Assembly: GCA_021802205.1 (NCBI GenBank)
Contig: JAKAAT010000005.1
Location: forward strand, 1 to 49,132
Length of the DNA stretch: 49,132 bases
Source of the DNA: Thermoplasmata archaeon
Lineage (GTDB): Archaea; Thermoplasmatota; Thermoplasmata; Thermoplasmatales; Thermoplasmataceae
Direction: 5' to 3'
Part shown: positions 1-8,098 of the stretch, piece by piece
Position numbering within the stretch: the stretch's first letter is position 1
Layout: each line of letters begins with the position of its first letter
The notes under the pieces: generated by a model
Databases searched by the model: none
Seen by the model: the letters and a program-made list of their open reading frames with translations, nothing else
What the model was told of the DNA's origin: nothing
Position numbers and translations under genes: made by a program

Positions 1-20
1 CCATTGTTCCATGTCATCAT
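1..20 (-). CDS. possible 5' end of a gene running off the left edge
   Basis: Two in-frame ATG codons on the minus strand (at 20 and 17) open a frame beginning Met-Met-Thr-Trp-Asn-Asn that leaves the window. An AT-rich TATA-like stretch lies upstream on the minus strand at about 28-42, roughly where leaderless genes in this window carry theirs. The gene would be divergent from the APC permease. Only six codons are visible, so no product can be named and the call is tentative. Confidence 0.25.
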
Positions 21-170
21 AAGAAATTTTTATTTTGAATACTATAGATTGATATAAAAATTTGAAATTATCTCTCATTTTTCAATACAAATATTTAAAT
101 TAGTCTTATTAATATACATTGTTATACCTGCTAATATACAAAATAATGTTGAAATTCACATTTTTGAGGA

Positions 171-182
171 TAAATATTATAT
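171..182 (+). promoter_or_regulatory. TATA-like promoter of the APC permease
   Basis: The stretch taaatattatat is centred about 26-27 nt upstream of the ATG at 204. This is the archaeal TATA spacing expected for a leaderless or near-leaderless transcript. No Shine-Dalgarno sequence is visible before the ATG. Confidence 0.5.
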
Positions 183-203
183 ATGCTTCCCTAATCATAA
201 TTT

Positions 204-1898
204 ATGCAAGATGTAGATAATAAAGTTTTGGGAAAGATGACCAAAACTGGAATGAGAAGAGGAATGACAACGCATGAAGCAATAATGTTCGGAGTCGGTG
301 GAGCAGTAGGATCAGGTATACTGTTCGCAGCAGCCGGAGGCACATCATATGCCGGGCCAGCTGTAATTATATCATGGATTCTTGCTGCCATATTTATTGT
401 ACTGGTTACGCTCCCATTCGCGGAATACTCTGCAATGTTTCCGAGATCAGGAATCAGTGCAAGGGTTGCATACTATTCATACGGTTCATACGGTGGTTTC
501 ATGTCTGGTTGGGGGTTGCTCATATGGGCTGCCACAATACCTGCCATCGAGGCAGTTGCAGTATCAACATATGCATCACTGTATTTTCCGTTCCTTTATA
601 ATTCGGCAACCGGCGTTCTTACTATCGATGGTATAATGCTGGCTATTGTTCTTTTACTGGGATTCTTTGCACTTAACATGGTTGGAATTGCTAGGTTTGG
701 AAAATTCAACAAATTTTTAACATGGGTAAAAATAGCTGTAGTGGTTGGATTTATAGTCATACTACCCATGTTTATATGGCACTGGGGCAATTTCACGTCT
801 GGCCTTGCTGGAGCAAGCAGTGCTGGAGGATTTTCAGGATTTCTTCCATCAGTTGGTGGACTTTTCATAGCAATACCTGCATCCGGAATACTGTTTTCCT
901 TCGGGGGATACAGGCAGGTTGCCGATATGGCTGGAGAGGTTAAAAACCCTGGTAAAACCATGCCAAAGATCATAGGTACAGTTTTGCTTGTTCAATCATT
1001 GATGTACATAGGGATGGCTGTTGTTATAGTTGGCACAGTTAGCTGGGCAGGATTCGGAATACAAACAGGTGACTGGAACTTTGTCGGAGCTCTTGGATCT
1101 CCGCTATCTTCCATAATCCGTGCAAACATAGTCCCAGGTATGACAATATTAGAGGCAGACATCCTCGCCGGAATGGTAATAATATTTTTCTTATTCGCTA
1201 TATTTTCCCCTGGGGGAACGCTAGGAGTTTATTTAACAGGAGCCAGCAGAATTATATTCGGATATTCCGAGGAGGACGCCCTTCCTGGCGCATTCAAAAA
1301 AACCACTAAACACGGAGCACCTTATCTAGCATTAATACTCGCACTTGTACTTGCAATTCTATTTTTGCTACCTTTGCCATCATGGTACGCGCTGGTTGAT
1401 TTTGTTGTGGTTGCAGCTGTGGCAAATTTTGCCGTTGCTTCCATATCCCTTCCGGTACTTAGAAGGCTGTATCCAAATGTAGAAAGACCATTCAAAATCC
1501 CATACCCGATGTTATGGAGCTTTGTGGCATTCGAGGTAGCAACATACCTCATTTACTGGTCTACATACCCAACAACATTATATGCACTGGGTGCAGTACT
1601 TGCAGGTTCTGTAATTTTTATTTACCAGGCCAGCAGGAAGCACTTCATGGGACTGAACCTGAAAAATTCTATATGGATACCTGTTTACATTGCCGGAATG
1701 ATACTCCTATCATACCTTGGTGGGACACCTACCGGCGGAATAAACCTATTAGCCTATCCATTAGATTATGTTGTTCTTGGAATATACGCGGCAATGTTCT
1801 TCTTTATCGGTTTAAACAGCGCACCTAAAGAGCCATTAACATCTGCAGAGGCACTGCTTGATCCCACTAAGGAAATAGATGTAGAAGGCGAGTATTAA
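204..1898 (+). CDS. APC-superfamily amino acid permease
   Basis: This is an integral-membrane amino acid/polyamine/organocation permease, probably a proton-coupled amino acid importer. After a short basic N-terminus it opens with the APC helix 1 signature GGAVGSGIL (about residues 31-40), whose broken Gly-rich helix binds the substrate backbone. Roughly 12-14 hydrophobic segments follow, and the hydrophilic tail is acidic. At 564 aa it is slightly longer than the 430-520 aa usual for the superfamily, which fits extra C-terminal helices. The ATG at 204 is supported by a TATA-like box about 26 nt upstream. It appears monocistronic: a T-rich run follows the stop, then a long intergenic region. 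Substrate cannot be assigned from sequence. Confidence 0.88.
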   Translation: MQDVDNKVLGKMTKTGMRRGMTTHEAIMFGVGGAVGSGILFAAAGGTSYAGPAVIISWILAAIFIVLVTLPFAEYSAMFPRSGISARVAYYSYGSYGGFMSGWGLLIWAATIPAIEAVAVSTYASLYFPFLYNSATGVLTIDGIMLAIVLLLGFFALNMVGIARFGKFNKFLTWVKIAVVVGFIVILPMFIWHWGNFTSGLAGASSAGGFSGFLPSVGGLFIAIPASGILFSFGGYRQVADMAGEVKNPGKTMPKIIGTVLLVQSLMYIGMAVVIVGTVSWAGFGIQTGDWNFVGALGSPLSSIIRANIVPGMTILEADILAGMVIIFFLFAIFSPGGTLGVYLTGASRIIFGYSEEDALPGAFKKTTKHGAPYLALILALVLAILFLLPLPSWYALVDFVVVAAVANFAVASISLPVLRRLYPNVERPFKIPYPMLWSFVAFEVATYLIYWSTYPTTLYALGAVLAGSVIFIYQASRKHFMGLNLKNSIWIPVYIAGMILLSYLGGTPTGGINLLAYPLDYVVLGIYAAMFFFIGLNSAPKEPLTSAEALLDPTKEIDVEGEY

Positions 1899-1907
1899 AA
1901 TAACAAT

Positions 1908-1920
1908 CTTTTTATTTTTA
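1908..1920 (+). terminator. oligo-T terminator after the permease
   Basis: The T-rich run tctttttattttt begins within 12 nt of the permease stop codon. Archaeal RNA polymerase terminates on such runs without needing a hairpin. The assignment rests only on position and composition. Confidence 0.4.
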
Positions 1921-2120
1921 TAATAAAGTTTATTAGAAAATTTTCAGTTAATATTTTTATCCATAATATAGAGAATTATAATTTATAATGGTACAAATGA
2001 TGTGTAATTGCTTATAATAATCCTGTATAATTCCGGATATATTTCAGAACTTTGGGATACAAAAAGAAGAGTAAATTCATTGTAGTTATCTATAAATTCG
2101 GGATATATGCATTTGACCTT

Positions 2121-2158
2121 GCAGGTTAAAGGCTCCATGTGTTATGTGAGGATGTCAC
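2121..2158 (+). repeat. IS605/TnpB right-end scar, plus orientation
   Basis: The block runs from gcagg through ggctccatgtgttatg to gaggatgtcac. It aligns with the copy at 36821-36865, which has the same terminal gaggatgtcac, and with the reverse complement of the copy at 2228-2272, which shares gctccatg. No transposase frame is attached. It is read as a decayed right end of a TnpB-type element whose body lay to the left. Confidence 0.55.
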
Positions 2159-2227
2159 TGGTTAATATAGTAGATAATTTTACTTTGATATGATGAATCT
2201 CATAACTATGAGGATAAATTATGGGTA

Positions 2228-2272
2228 GTGACTTCCTCCCCAAGCTAATGCATGGAGCTTCCCGCTTTCATG
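2228..2272 (-). repeat. IS605/TnpB right-end scar, minus orientation
   Basis: On the minus strand this reads gaaagcgggaagctccatgc, then attagcttggggaggaagtcac. In frame it gives Lys-Ala-Gly-Ser-Ser-Met-His-stop, a shortened version of the Glu-Ala-Gly-Ser-Pro TnpB ending found at 48996-49130. It is well preserved compared with its partner at 2121-2158, which it faces across about 70 nt. Confidence 0.65.
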
Positions 2273-2397
2273 TTAAAAAATAGATTTTCTTTAAATATGG
2301 ACATATCAATAAACGGTAACCTCTCAATGAGTGTACGGTAAACTTTGTGTATTATATTCAACAAATATTATTATATCTATTTTCAATATATACATAT

Positions 2398-3054
2398 ATG
2401 GAGAAATCCGAGAAAGAATTAAAGGTAATAAAAAGAGGTGATATTAAGAACGATGTAATTAATATTTTGAATGAAAACAATACTTTTAAATGGATGATAA
2501 ATACAGGGGTTGTTAATTATAATTCTTTATCGCGGATAATTCAGGATGAAATAAAAAAGAAATATAAGTATAATCCGAAAATTAATACAATATCAACAAT
2601 TTTAAGGAAAAATTATAACATGACAAAATTGAAAAGTGAAAACAATCCATTTTCTGATATGAAAATTAATATTATTACCGGGCTTTCACTGCTTTCCTGC
2701 GATTATAATGTTCAAACAATGATGGCGTATTTTCCATATTCCCGGGCAATTCGTATAATACCAGGTAACAAGACTATGTGGGTTATGATCTCCAGTGAAA
2801 CACCAGAAAATACCATAAAATCATATCCGGGAAAATTATATGGGGATTTTCTGGAAATTAATATTACCATTGATAGAAATAAAATAAATGAAGATTCAAT
2901 ACAGACATTTCTGGAGACATTATCATTTAATTACATTAATGTTTCACAGCTTATGATATCAAGGGATGGTTTTGAATTATTTATCAGTGCGAACTATCTT
3001 GCCAAGGTATTGAAACTTATAGAAAAAATTAGGTCGGATAGGTATTTTTACTGA
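2398..3054 (+). CDS. putative winged-helix/ACT-like transcription regulator
   Basis: The protein is about 218 aa from the ATG at 2398; an in-frame ATG at 2347 would add 17 mostly hydrophobic residues and seems less likely. The N-terminal 80 residues are helical and basic (motifs such as KWMINTGVVNYNSLSRII and NTISTILRKN), which suits a winged helix-turn-helix. The C-terminal half alternates beta/alpha, ending in a stretch around NVSQLMISRDGFELFI followed by a helix, which resembles an ACT-type ligand-binding repeat. This domain reading is inference from sequence pattern. The gene lies directly upstream of, and in the same direction as, the TauE/MFS pair, whose promoter carries two palindromes. 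A local regulator of those transporters is therefore a reasonable guess. Confidence 0.45.
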   Translation: MEKSEKELKVIKRGDIKNDVINILNENNTFKWMINTGVVNYNSLSRIIQDEIKKKYKYNPKINTISTILRKNYNMTKLKSENNPFSDMKINIITGLSLLSCDYNVQTMMAYFPYSRAIRIIPGNKTMWVMISSETPENTIKSYPGKLYGDFLEINITIDRNKINEDSIQTFLETLSFNYINVSQLMISRDGFELFISANYLAKVLKLIEKIRSDRYFY

Positions 3055-3100
3055 TATATTTTAACAATTTATATGTTATAAATAATTCTTTTAGTTTGAT

Positions 3101-3158
3101 AATAATCTTGTTTAAGATTTGCTATAATAGATAGTCTTAGATAAGATTATTTAAATAT
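3101..3158 (+). promoter_or_regulatory. double-palindrome operator and TATA box of the tauE-MFS operon
   Basis: Two related inverted repeats lie in tandem. The first is AATCTT-gttt-AAGATT at 3104-3119 and the second is TCTTA-ga-TAAGA at 3135-3146, with centres about 29 bp apart (near three helical turns). An outer pair AATAATCTT/AAGATTATT (3101-3109 and 3143-3151) joins them. The second palindrome abuts the TATA-like tttaaata at 3150-3157, about 24 nt from the ATG at 3178. A dimer bound here would block TBP/TFB or polymerase loading. Confidence 0.55.
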
Positions 3159-3177
3159 CATAATTGCATGTATAATT

Positions 3178-3939
3178 ATGTATTTATTTTTCCTGGAATT
3201 TGTTGTATTGGGAATAATAGTTGGGGCACTAACAGGCGTCCTCGGTTCAAGCGGTGTTGTTGCAGTTGTTCCTGCCCTAATAATTATAAACTCTGAATTA
3301 CCACAGGATGCCATAGGCACAAGCCTATTGATAGATGTTATTACCTCGCTCATTGTTGCCTACGTATATTTCAGGAGGGGCAGGGTAAACATCAAAAAAG
3401 GAATACCTATGATTATAGGTGCAATAATCGGTTCACAGATTGGTGTCAGGGTAGCTTTCCTCATTCCGCCTGTATATATAAAAATAGGATTTGCCGTTTT
3501 TATAATTGCCATGGGCATTTATTCGTTAATCAGGAAGAAAAATCTGTCTCAAAATGAAAGCGGGAAAAATATAAAAAATCTAAACATCAATGCATATGGA
3601 GTAGTTTTAATTTCAATACCTATAGGGCTAGCAACCGGAATACTTGGAGCCAGTGGAGGAATAATGTTTCTTATCATAGCAATTTTAATACTTAAACTGG
3701 ATATAAAAACTGCAGTCGGAACGGCAACGTTTGCAATGATAATCTCAGCTTTCTCGGGCACTATAGGATACCTTATTATCGGGCATATAGTAATTCTGGC
3801 CGCTATTATTATAGGCATAGTATCCATAATATCAGGATTTATCTTTTCCCGGATAGGAAATAATTTAAATCCCCTAACCACATATAAAATTCTGGGGATA
3901 GTTTTTATAATAATAGGGATAGTTCAAATAATTTTGTGA
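3178..3939 (+). CDS. TauE/SafE-family membrane permease
   Basis: This is a 253-aa polytopic membrane protein of the TauE/SafE (formerly DUF81) family. The family exports sulfite, sulfoacetate or related organic anions across the cytoplasmic membrane. The two homologous halves are visible: each starts with a Gly-rich helix (GALTGVLGSSGVVAVVP near residue 17; GLATGILGASGGIMFLI near 145) followed by three further hydrophobic segments, about eight in total. Length matches the family norm. The start is supported by a TATA-like box about 24 nt upstream. It is followed after 9 nt by an MFS gene, so the two are probably one transcript. Substrate is not determinable here. Confidence 0.85.
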   Translation: MYLFFLEFVVLGIIVGALTGVLGSSGVVAVVPALIIINSELPQDAIGTSLLIDVITSLIVAYVYFRRGRVNIKKGIPMIIGAIIGSQIGVRVAFLIPPVYIKIGFAVFIIAMGIYSLIRKKNLSQNESGKNIKNLNINAYGVVLISIPIGLATGILGASGGIMFLIIAILILKLDIKTAVGTATFAMIISAFSGTIGYLIIGHIVILAAIIIGIVSIISGFIFSRIGNNLNPLTTYKILGIVFIIIGIVQIIL

Positions 3940-3948
3940 GGATGGGTC

Positions 3949-5172
3949 ATGATTGTAAAAGATTATAAATGGATTGCTCTTATTATAATGAGTATTTCGG
4001 AATTAATGGTGATGAGCTTATGGTTCAGTGCATCTGCCGTAGCACCTGAACTTGCTACTATCTGGGGTATTTCCGGAATAGGTACGCTTATTGTAACCCT
4101 GATGGTACAGTTTGGTTTTGTGGCAGGTGCTCTGATAAGTGCTTCCCTTGGACTTGCAGATAAAATGAATCCGAGAAAATTGTTTGCATTTTCAGCCCTC
4201 ATGAGCGCGTTATTCACGGTAATGTTTGTATTTCTATATCATTATTTTTTTATTGAAATGATTTTGATGTTGTTAACCGGTATTATGATGGCAGGTATTT
4301 ATCCTGTTGCTGTTTTGATTGTATCAAGCTGGTTTCCATCAAGACGGGGTTTAGCTCTTGGTATTGTTATTGCAGGGCTTACACTGGGATCTGCATTGCC
4401 ACACATAATACTGGATTTGCCATTTATCCGAGAATGGGAAGCGCTTCTGGAATTTTCCTCAATGTTATCGCTTTTAGGCGGGGCTATGGTTTTCTTGATC
4501 TTGCGTGATAATAAAAAATATATGAATGCGCCTAAATTTAAATGGGATACAATTAAACTGATAATCAGAAATAAACCTGTAATGCTTGCAAATTATGGCT
4601 ATTTCGGGCATATGTGGGAACTTTATGCCATGTGGACATGGATTCCCGTGTTTATATTTTCCAGCTTTGCCTTTTATTATACAGGGAGTAAGTTATTATT
4701 TATGGTTGGTATTGTTTCATTTTCAATCATTGGGCTCTCCGGAGTTGTCGGGTCTATACTGGGCGGCCTAATATCAGATAGAATCGGAAGGACATTATCA
4801 ACATCAATCTATCTGGGCATAAGTGGAACTTCTGCAGTATTAATAGGTTTAACCTACAGGTCTGCACCATTTATTACAATAATTGTGGGAATTATATGGG
4901 GAATAACCGTAATAGCAGATTCAGCACAATTTTCAACAGCAGTTACAGAATTAAGCAGTAATAAAATAAGAGGAAGCGCATTAACATTTCAGATGGCACT
5001 GGGCTTTTTAATAACCGTTGGGTCAATTTATGCTATAGATATATTGAGAAATACTGTAGGTTGGCACTGGGCTTTTTCGTTTCTATCAATTGGACCATTA
5101 CTGGGAATAATTTCAATGATAAGGCTTAGATATAGAAATGAATCTTCATTGATGTGCAATGGTAAAAAATAA
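3949..5172 (+). CDS. major facilitator superfamily transporter
   Basis: This 407-aa protein has twelve predicted hydrophobic segments typical of the major facilitator superfamily, with a hydrophilic central loop around residues 185-205. The loop after helix 2 contains GLADKMNPRKLFAF and the equivalent loop in the second half contains GGLISDRIGR, both forms of the MFS GxxxDRxGRR motif. The start lies 9 nt after the TauE-like gene. The tauE stop overlaps a weak purine-rich gaggatgg that could act as ribosome binding site for this internal cistron. Pairing with a sulfite/organic-anion exporter suggests handling of related small anions, but that is conjecture. Confidence 0.85.
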   Translation: MIVKDYKWIALIIMSISELMVMSLWFSASAVAPELATIWGISGIGTLIVTLMVQFGFVAGALISASLGLADKMNPRKLFAFSALMSALFTVMFVFLYHYFFIEMILMLLTGIMMAGIYPVAVLIVSSWFPSRRGLALGIVIAGLTLGSALPHIILDLPFIREWEALLEFSSMLSLLGGAMVFLILRDNKKYMNAPKFKWDTIKLIIRNKPVMLANYGYFGHMWELYAMWTWIPVFIFSSFAFYYTGSKLLFMVGIVSFSIIGLSGVVGSILGGLISDRIGRTLSTSIYLGISGTSAVLIGLTYRSAPFITIIVGIIWGITVIADSAQFSTAVTELSSNKIRGSALTFQMALGFLITVGSIYAIDILRNTVGWHWAFSFLSIGPLLGIISMIRLRYRNESSLMCNGKK

Positions 5173-5213
5173 TTCATAGGTGATTATCAGTGTTATGATA
5201 GATTTGTAACGAC

Positions 5214-5239
5214 AGGTTGCTTGATCAAATATGCAACCT
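5214..5239. repeat. short inverted repeat downstream of the MFS gene
   Basis: AGGTTGC at 5214-5220 pairs with GCAACCT at 5233-5239 across a 12-nt loop. No T-run follows immediately, so it is not a clear terminator. The rest of 5173-5374 holds nothing I recognise. Confidence 0.35.
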
Positions 5240-5374
5240 TGAATGGGCAGAATAGAGCCGCATGCATTTATATTCATTAGATATGCTGTATGATTGAGTA
5301 GAACCGACCTTAAAAAGAACAGACATAGCAATGATGACTGAGTTTGAACTTATTTGTTCCTGCCTATTAAAACA

Positions 5375-6439
5375 TCAATATGTATTTTTTATAATTTCAA
5401 CTGAAATAATGATCTTACCACCGATATAATTATTCATGTTTTCAACACATTTCTTTTTAATTTCCTCTATGAATTTATCGCCATACCCAATGATTCCCAT
5501 TACTTCAAGTACTGTATTTGAATTTCTGATTTTATCCACAGTACTACTATCATAGCCGCAAGAGGATGCCACTGAAGCAAGAAAATTGAAATTTACGCTA
5601 CTCTTGGATGAATGGAGCTCCATATTGTTGTTCGCCAGTTTTGACATCTTTCCAGGCATACCGGCAACAATAACCTTTTTTATTCCCGCATCCACGGCAC
5701 GTTTTAACGAGAAGCCCAGGAAATCACCGATCTCAATAAACTGCTCATCATGCAGATCGGGGAATAATTTTTTAACTGCAGAATCACTCCTTCCACCTGT
5801 GCTGAATATTAGTACGTCCATGCCCATTCTAGATGCGACTCGTATCCCCAGAACTATTGAGGCCTTCCATGAGGAATCAGAAAATGGTATCACTATTCCC
5901 CTGGTTCCAAGTATCGATATACCACCTATTATGCCAAGCTTCGGATTGCAGGTATTTTTTGCAACCTCACGTCCTCCCGGGGCAGATACAGTAACCTTTA
6001 CCCCTCCAGGGATGCCATAAGCTTCGATAATTTCTCCCACAGCACTGCGGATCATCTTTAATGGAACGGGATTTATTGCAGGATTCCCGGGCTGTACTGG
6101 CAAACCCTGTTTTGTAACAGTGCCGATCCCCTCTCCTCCAGCTACTATTATGCCAGGTTCTTTTTTAAGTTCTACTCTTGAATATATATCAAGTCCGGTT
6201 GTAACATCTGGGTCATCACCCCCGTCCTTTTTAACAGATGCAATGCAGAAGTCTTTCTCTATCCTCTGATTTTCTATTATAAAACTTGCTGTTTTTTTTA
6301 CAGGGAGATTGATTTCCACATTCTTTACTATTTTTCCTGTTACAAGCATTAAAAGGGCTGCTTTGGTTGCCGCTGTAGCACATGCACCGGTTGTATATCC
6401 GTATCTTAAATTTGTTCTGTCCGGATTTTCAATATACAT
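5375..6439 (-). CDS. cbiD: cobalt-precorrin-5B C1-methyltransferase CbiD
   Basis: CbiD transfers a methyl group from SAM to C1 of cobalt-precorrin-5B in the anaerobic (early cobalt) route to cobalamin. The diagnostic N-terminal signature RYGYTTGACATAATKAAL is present. Further conserved blocks are VKKDGGDDPDVT, EGIGTVTKQGL and NPAINPVP. Length (354 aa) is normal. I chose the ATG at 6439 because it sits just before the conserved region and overlaps the 3' end of cbiC by 11 nt. The longer frame from 6490 would lie deep inside cbiC. It is the last gene of the cluster zinc ribbon-cbiJ-cbiC-cbiD. Confidence 0.95.
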   Translation of the reverse strand: MYIENPDRTNLRYGYTTGACATAATKAALLMLVTGKIVKNVEINLPVKKTASFIIENQRIEKDFCIASVKKDGGDDPDVTTGLDIYSRVELKKEPGIIVAGGEGIGTVTKQGLPVQPGNPAINPVPLKMIRSAVGEIIEAYGIPGGVKVTVSAPGGREVAKNTCNPKLGIIGGISILGTRGIVIPFSDSSWKASIVLGIRVASRMGMDVLIFSTGGRSDSAVKKLFPDLHDEQFIEIGDFLGFSLKRAVDAGIKKVIVAGMPGKMSKLANNNMELHSSKSSVNFNFLASVASSCGYDSSTVDKIRNSNTVLEVMGIIGYGDKFIEEIKKKCVENMNNYIGGKIIISVEIIKNTY

Positions 6440-7028
6440 GTATATACGCTTCCATGGCATTGAATATGGCAGCAGCAACTGCGGATCCACCCTTTCTGCT
6501 CAGATTTGTTATAAAATTCCCCTTGAACGCAAGGAGTTTAGATTTAGACTCCAGTGCAGATACAAAACCAACGGGAACCCCTATGATCAATTCTGGATAG
6601 CATGATTCCCTATCCACAGATTCTAGTAAAGATAGAAGGGCCGTGGGTGCGTCCCCTATTATATATACGGCATCAGGATATTCCCTGCATGCCTTTTTTA
6701 TTGAGATATATGACCTTGAGAGTCCACTATTTTTTGCCTCTTCTATTACATCCAGATCATTAATGAAACATTTTCTCTTTGAATGTCCTGGAATTCCGGC
6801 ATATACCATGTTGATATCCGTTATTACCATCTTACCATCTCTAATGTACTGGAGAGAATCCTCAAAATGCCGTGAAAAAACAAGTGATTTTCCAATATCA
6901 AAATCCGCAGTTGCATGCACAGTCCTTACTATAATATCAGATTTTAATGATCTGTCCAGCCCCATTTCACTCCTGATATACGCAAAACTTCTGGAATAAA
7001 TCTCTGAAGGATTCATGGTGCCATCCAT
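6429..7028 (-). CDS. cbiC: cobalt-precorrin-8 methylmutase CbiC
   Basis: CbiC moves the methyl group from C11 to C12 of cobalt-precorrin-8, giving cobyrinate. The active-site His is recognisable in VRTVHATADFD near residue 40. Other family blocks are ITDINMVYAGI and the C-terminal GVPVGFVSALESK and NLSRKGGSAVAAA. Length of 199 aa is normal for the family. It begins 2 nt after cbiJ ends and overlaps cbiD, so translation of the three is probably coupled. Confidence 0.95.
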   Translation of the reverse strand: MDGTMNPSEIYSRSFAYIRSEMGLDRSLKSDIIVRTVHATADFDIGKSLVFSRHFEDSLQYIRDGKMVITDINMVYAGIPGHSKRKCFINDLDVIEEAKNSGLSRSYISIKKACREYPDAVYIIGDAPTALLSLLESVDRESCYPELIIGVPVGFVSALESKSKLLAFKGNFITNLSRKGGSAVAAAIFNAMEAYIHVY

Positions 7029-7030
7029 AA

Positions 7031-7780
7031 TTATTTTATCCCCATATCATTTAAAATCTTTTTTATTTCCATGGGGTTCCCTGCCTTTAATTTCCAAGGG
7101 AAATTTTTCCTGGATATTATTATGACATTGATGTCCAGTGAGAGGGCCGCTTTGACCTTTGGCTCTGCATTGAAGCCACTATCCTTGGTAATCAGTGTAT
7201 CTATCCTGTAGTATTCCATTAATGCCCTGTTAAGATTCTCATCAAAATTCCCCTCCATTGCAATTATATGATCCTTTTTAATTCCCATTTTTATTAGAAA
7301 TTCAATATTTTCAGGATCGGGGATTATGCGCACATATACATTACGTTCATCAATAATGTTTTTTAAACACCATATATACTTTATTCCTGTGGTAATAAAT
7401 ATATTATGTCCACGCATTGCCATTTCCCCTGCTTCATGATAGTTATTCGCGTAGAATATTCTTATATTATTTATTTTAATGTTATCCCTTTCATATCTGA
7501 TAAGCGGAATCCCGATGTCTTCGGCCACCCTTATACATGTTTCATGGAGTGAATTAGCATATGGGTGTGACCCATCTATCAATACTTTAATAGAATTTTT
7601 CCTGCATAATGTTATAATTGAATCGTATTCAAGTTTTCCCATTATGCTCCTTATACCTTCAGACCTCAATTTTGAAACTCCATCATCTGTTGTAGCAGTT
7701 GCAAGAATGTCAAAACCGTAACCTGAAAGGTCACTTGCAAGTTTTCTTGAGTCTGATGTCCCGTCAAACAGTAAGATCAT
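7031..7780 (-). CDS. cbiJ: cobalt-precorrin-6A reductase CbiJ
   Basis: CbiJ (CobK family) reduces the corrin macrocycle of (cobalt-)precorrin-6A with NAD(P)H. The N-terminus ILLFDGTSDSRKLA is the CobK/CbiJ nucleotide-binding start. The conserved VLIDGSHPYA (about 65-75) and a C-terminal LITKDSGFNAEPKVKAAL block also fit. Length is 249 aa, as expected. It starts 9 nt after the zinc-ribbon gene and ends 2 nt before cbiC. The other corrin-ring enzymes (CbiE, T, F, G, H, L) are not in this window. Confidence 0.92.
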   Translation of the reverse strand: MILLFDGTSDSRKLASDLSGYGFDILATATTDDGVSKLRSEGIRSIMGKLEYDSIITLCRKNSIKVLIDGSHPYANSLHETCIRVAEDIGIPLIRYERDNIKINNIRIFYANNYHEAGEMAMRGHNIFITTGIKYIWCLKNIIDERNVYVRIIPDPENIEFLIKMGIKKDHIIAMEGNFDENLNRALMEYYRIDTLITKDSGFNAEPKVKAALSLDINVIIISRKNFPWKLKAGNPMEIKKILNDMGIK

Positions 7781-7789
7781 GTTTCAGAC

Positions 7790-7978
7790 CTAATTTTTCC
7801 CTGCTCGCAATTCTTTCTGGAATTTTTCAATATCCTTTAATCTTACTTCTAGAACAAAGGCACCCACATAGTTGCAATCGTCACATTTATAGACAGGTCC
7901 TGCAATTCCACCGGCGACCCAGTTGAGCTTCAGCGAACCACAATGAGGACATATCCTTACATTCTTGTACTCATCCAT
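7790..7978 (-). CDS. small zinc-ribbon protein at the head of the cbi operon
   Basis: This 62-aa protein has two CxxC knuckles, Cys10/Cys13 and Cys32/Cys35 from the ATG at 7978, which should hold one zinc ion. A charged helix follows. The ATG at 7978 is preferred over 7990 because a TATA-like element (minus strand, about 8000-8009) is then 26 nt upstream. It is first in the operon, 9 nt before cbiJ. Small archaeal zinc ribbons of this kind have no fixed function, and a role in cobalamin synthesis is not implied by sequence alone. Confidence 0.75.
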   Translation of the reverse strand: MDEYKNVRICPHCGSLKLNWVAGGIAGPVYKCDDCNYVGAFVLEVRLKDIEKFQKELRAGKN

Positions 7979-8070
7979 ATGTAAACACATATTGAAACCA
8001 TATTTAACTATTTTCAGGATAGCTCTTGTTATGCAATGTTAAGTAAAGATTAAACAGATGGAATAGTAAG

Positions 8071-8078
8071 TATTTAAT
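8071..8078 (+). promoter_or_regulatory. TATA-like box for the enoyl-CoA hydratase gene
   Basis: The element tatttaat starts 28 nt before the ATG at 8099. It decides the start: the in-frame upstream codon at 8078 would leave no room for a promoter. Confidence 0.45.
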
Positions 8079-8098
8079 TGGATTATGAATATATATAC

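Larger units (their letters stand above)
1921..2397. other. intergenic region with two facing transposon-end scars
   Basis: No convincing reading frame is seen here. The region holds two remnants related to IS605/TnpB right ends, in opposite orientation (2121-2158 and 2228-2272, listed separately). The remaining sequence is AT-rich. The promoter region of the gene at 2398 is at the right end. Confidence 0.6.

Noticed and set aside
596-973. Long minus-strand open frame within the APC permease gene
   Set aside because: It is the complement of membrane-helix codons, has Pro/Ala/Ser-rich composition without a domain, and has no promoter.
5214-5239. Hairpin as intrinsic terminator of the MFS gene
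   Set aside because: It is about 40 nt after the stop and has no following T-run, so it is kept only as an inverted repeat.
5586-6020. Plus-strand open frame opposite cbiD
   Set aside because: It lies wholly inside the confident cbiD gene and its translation shows no recognisable motif.
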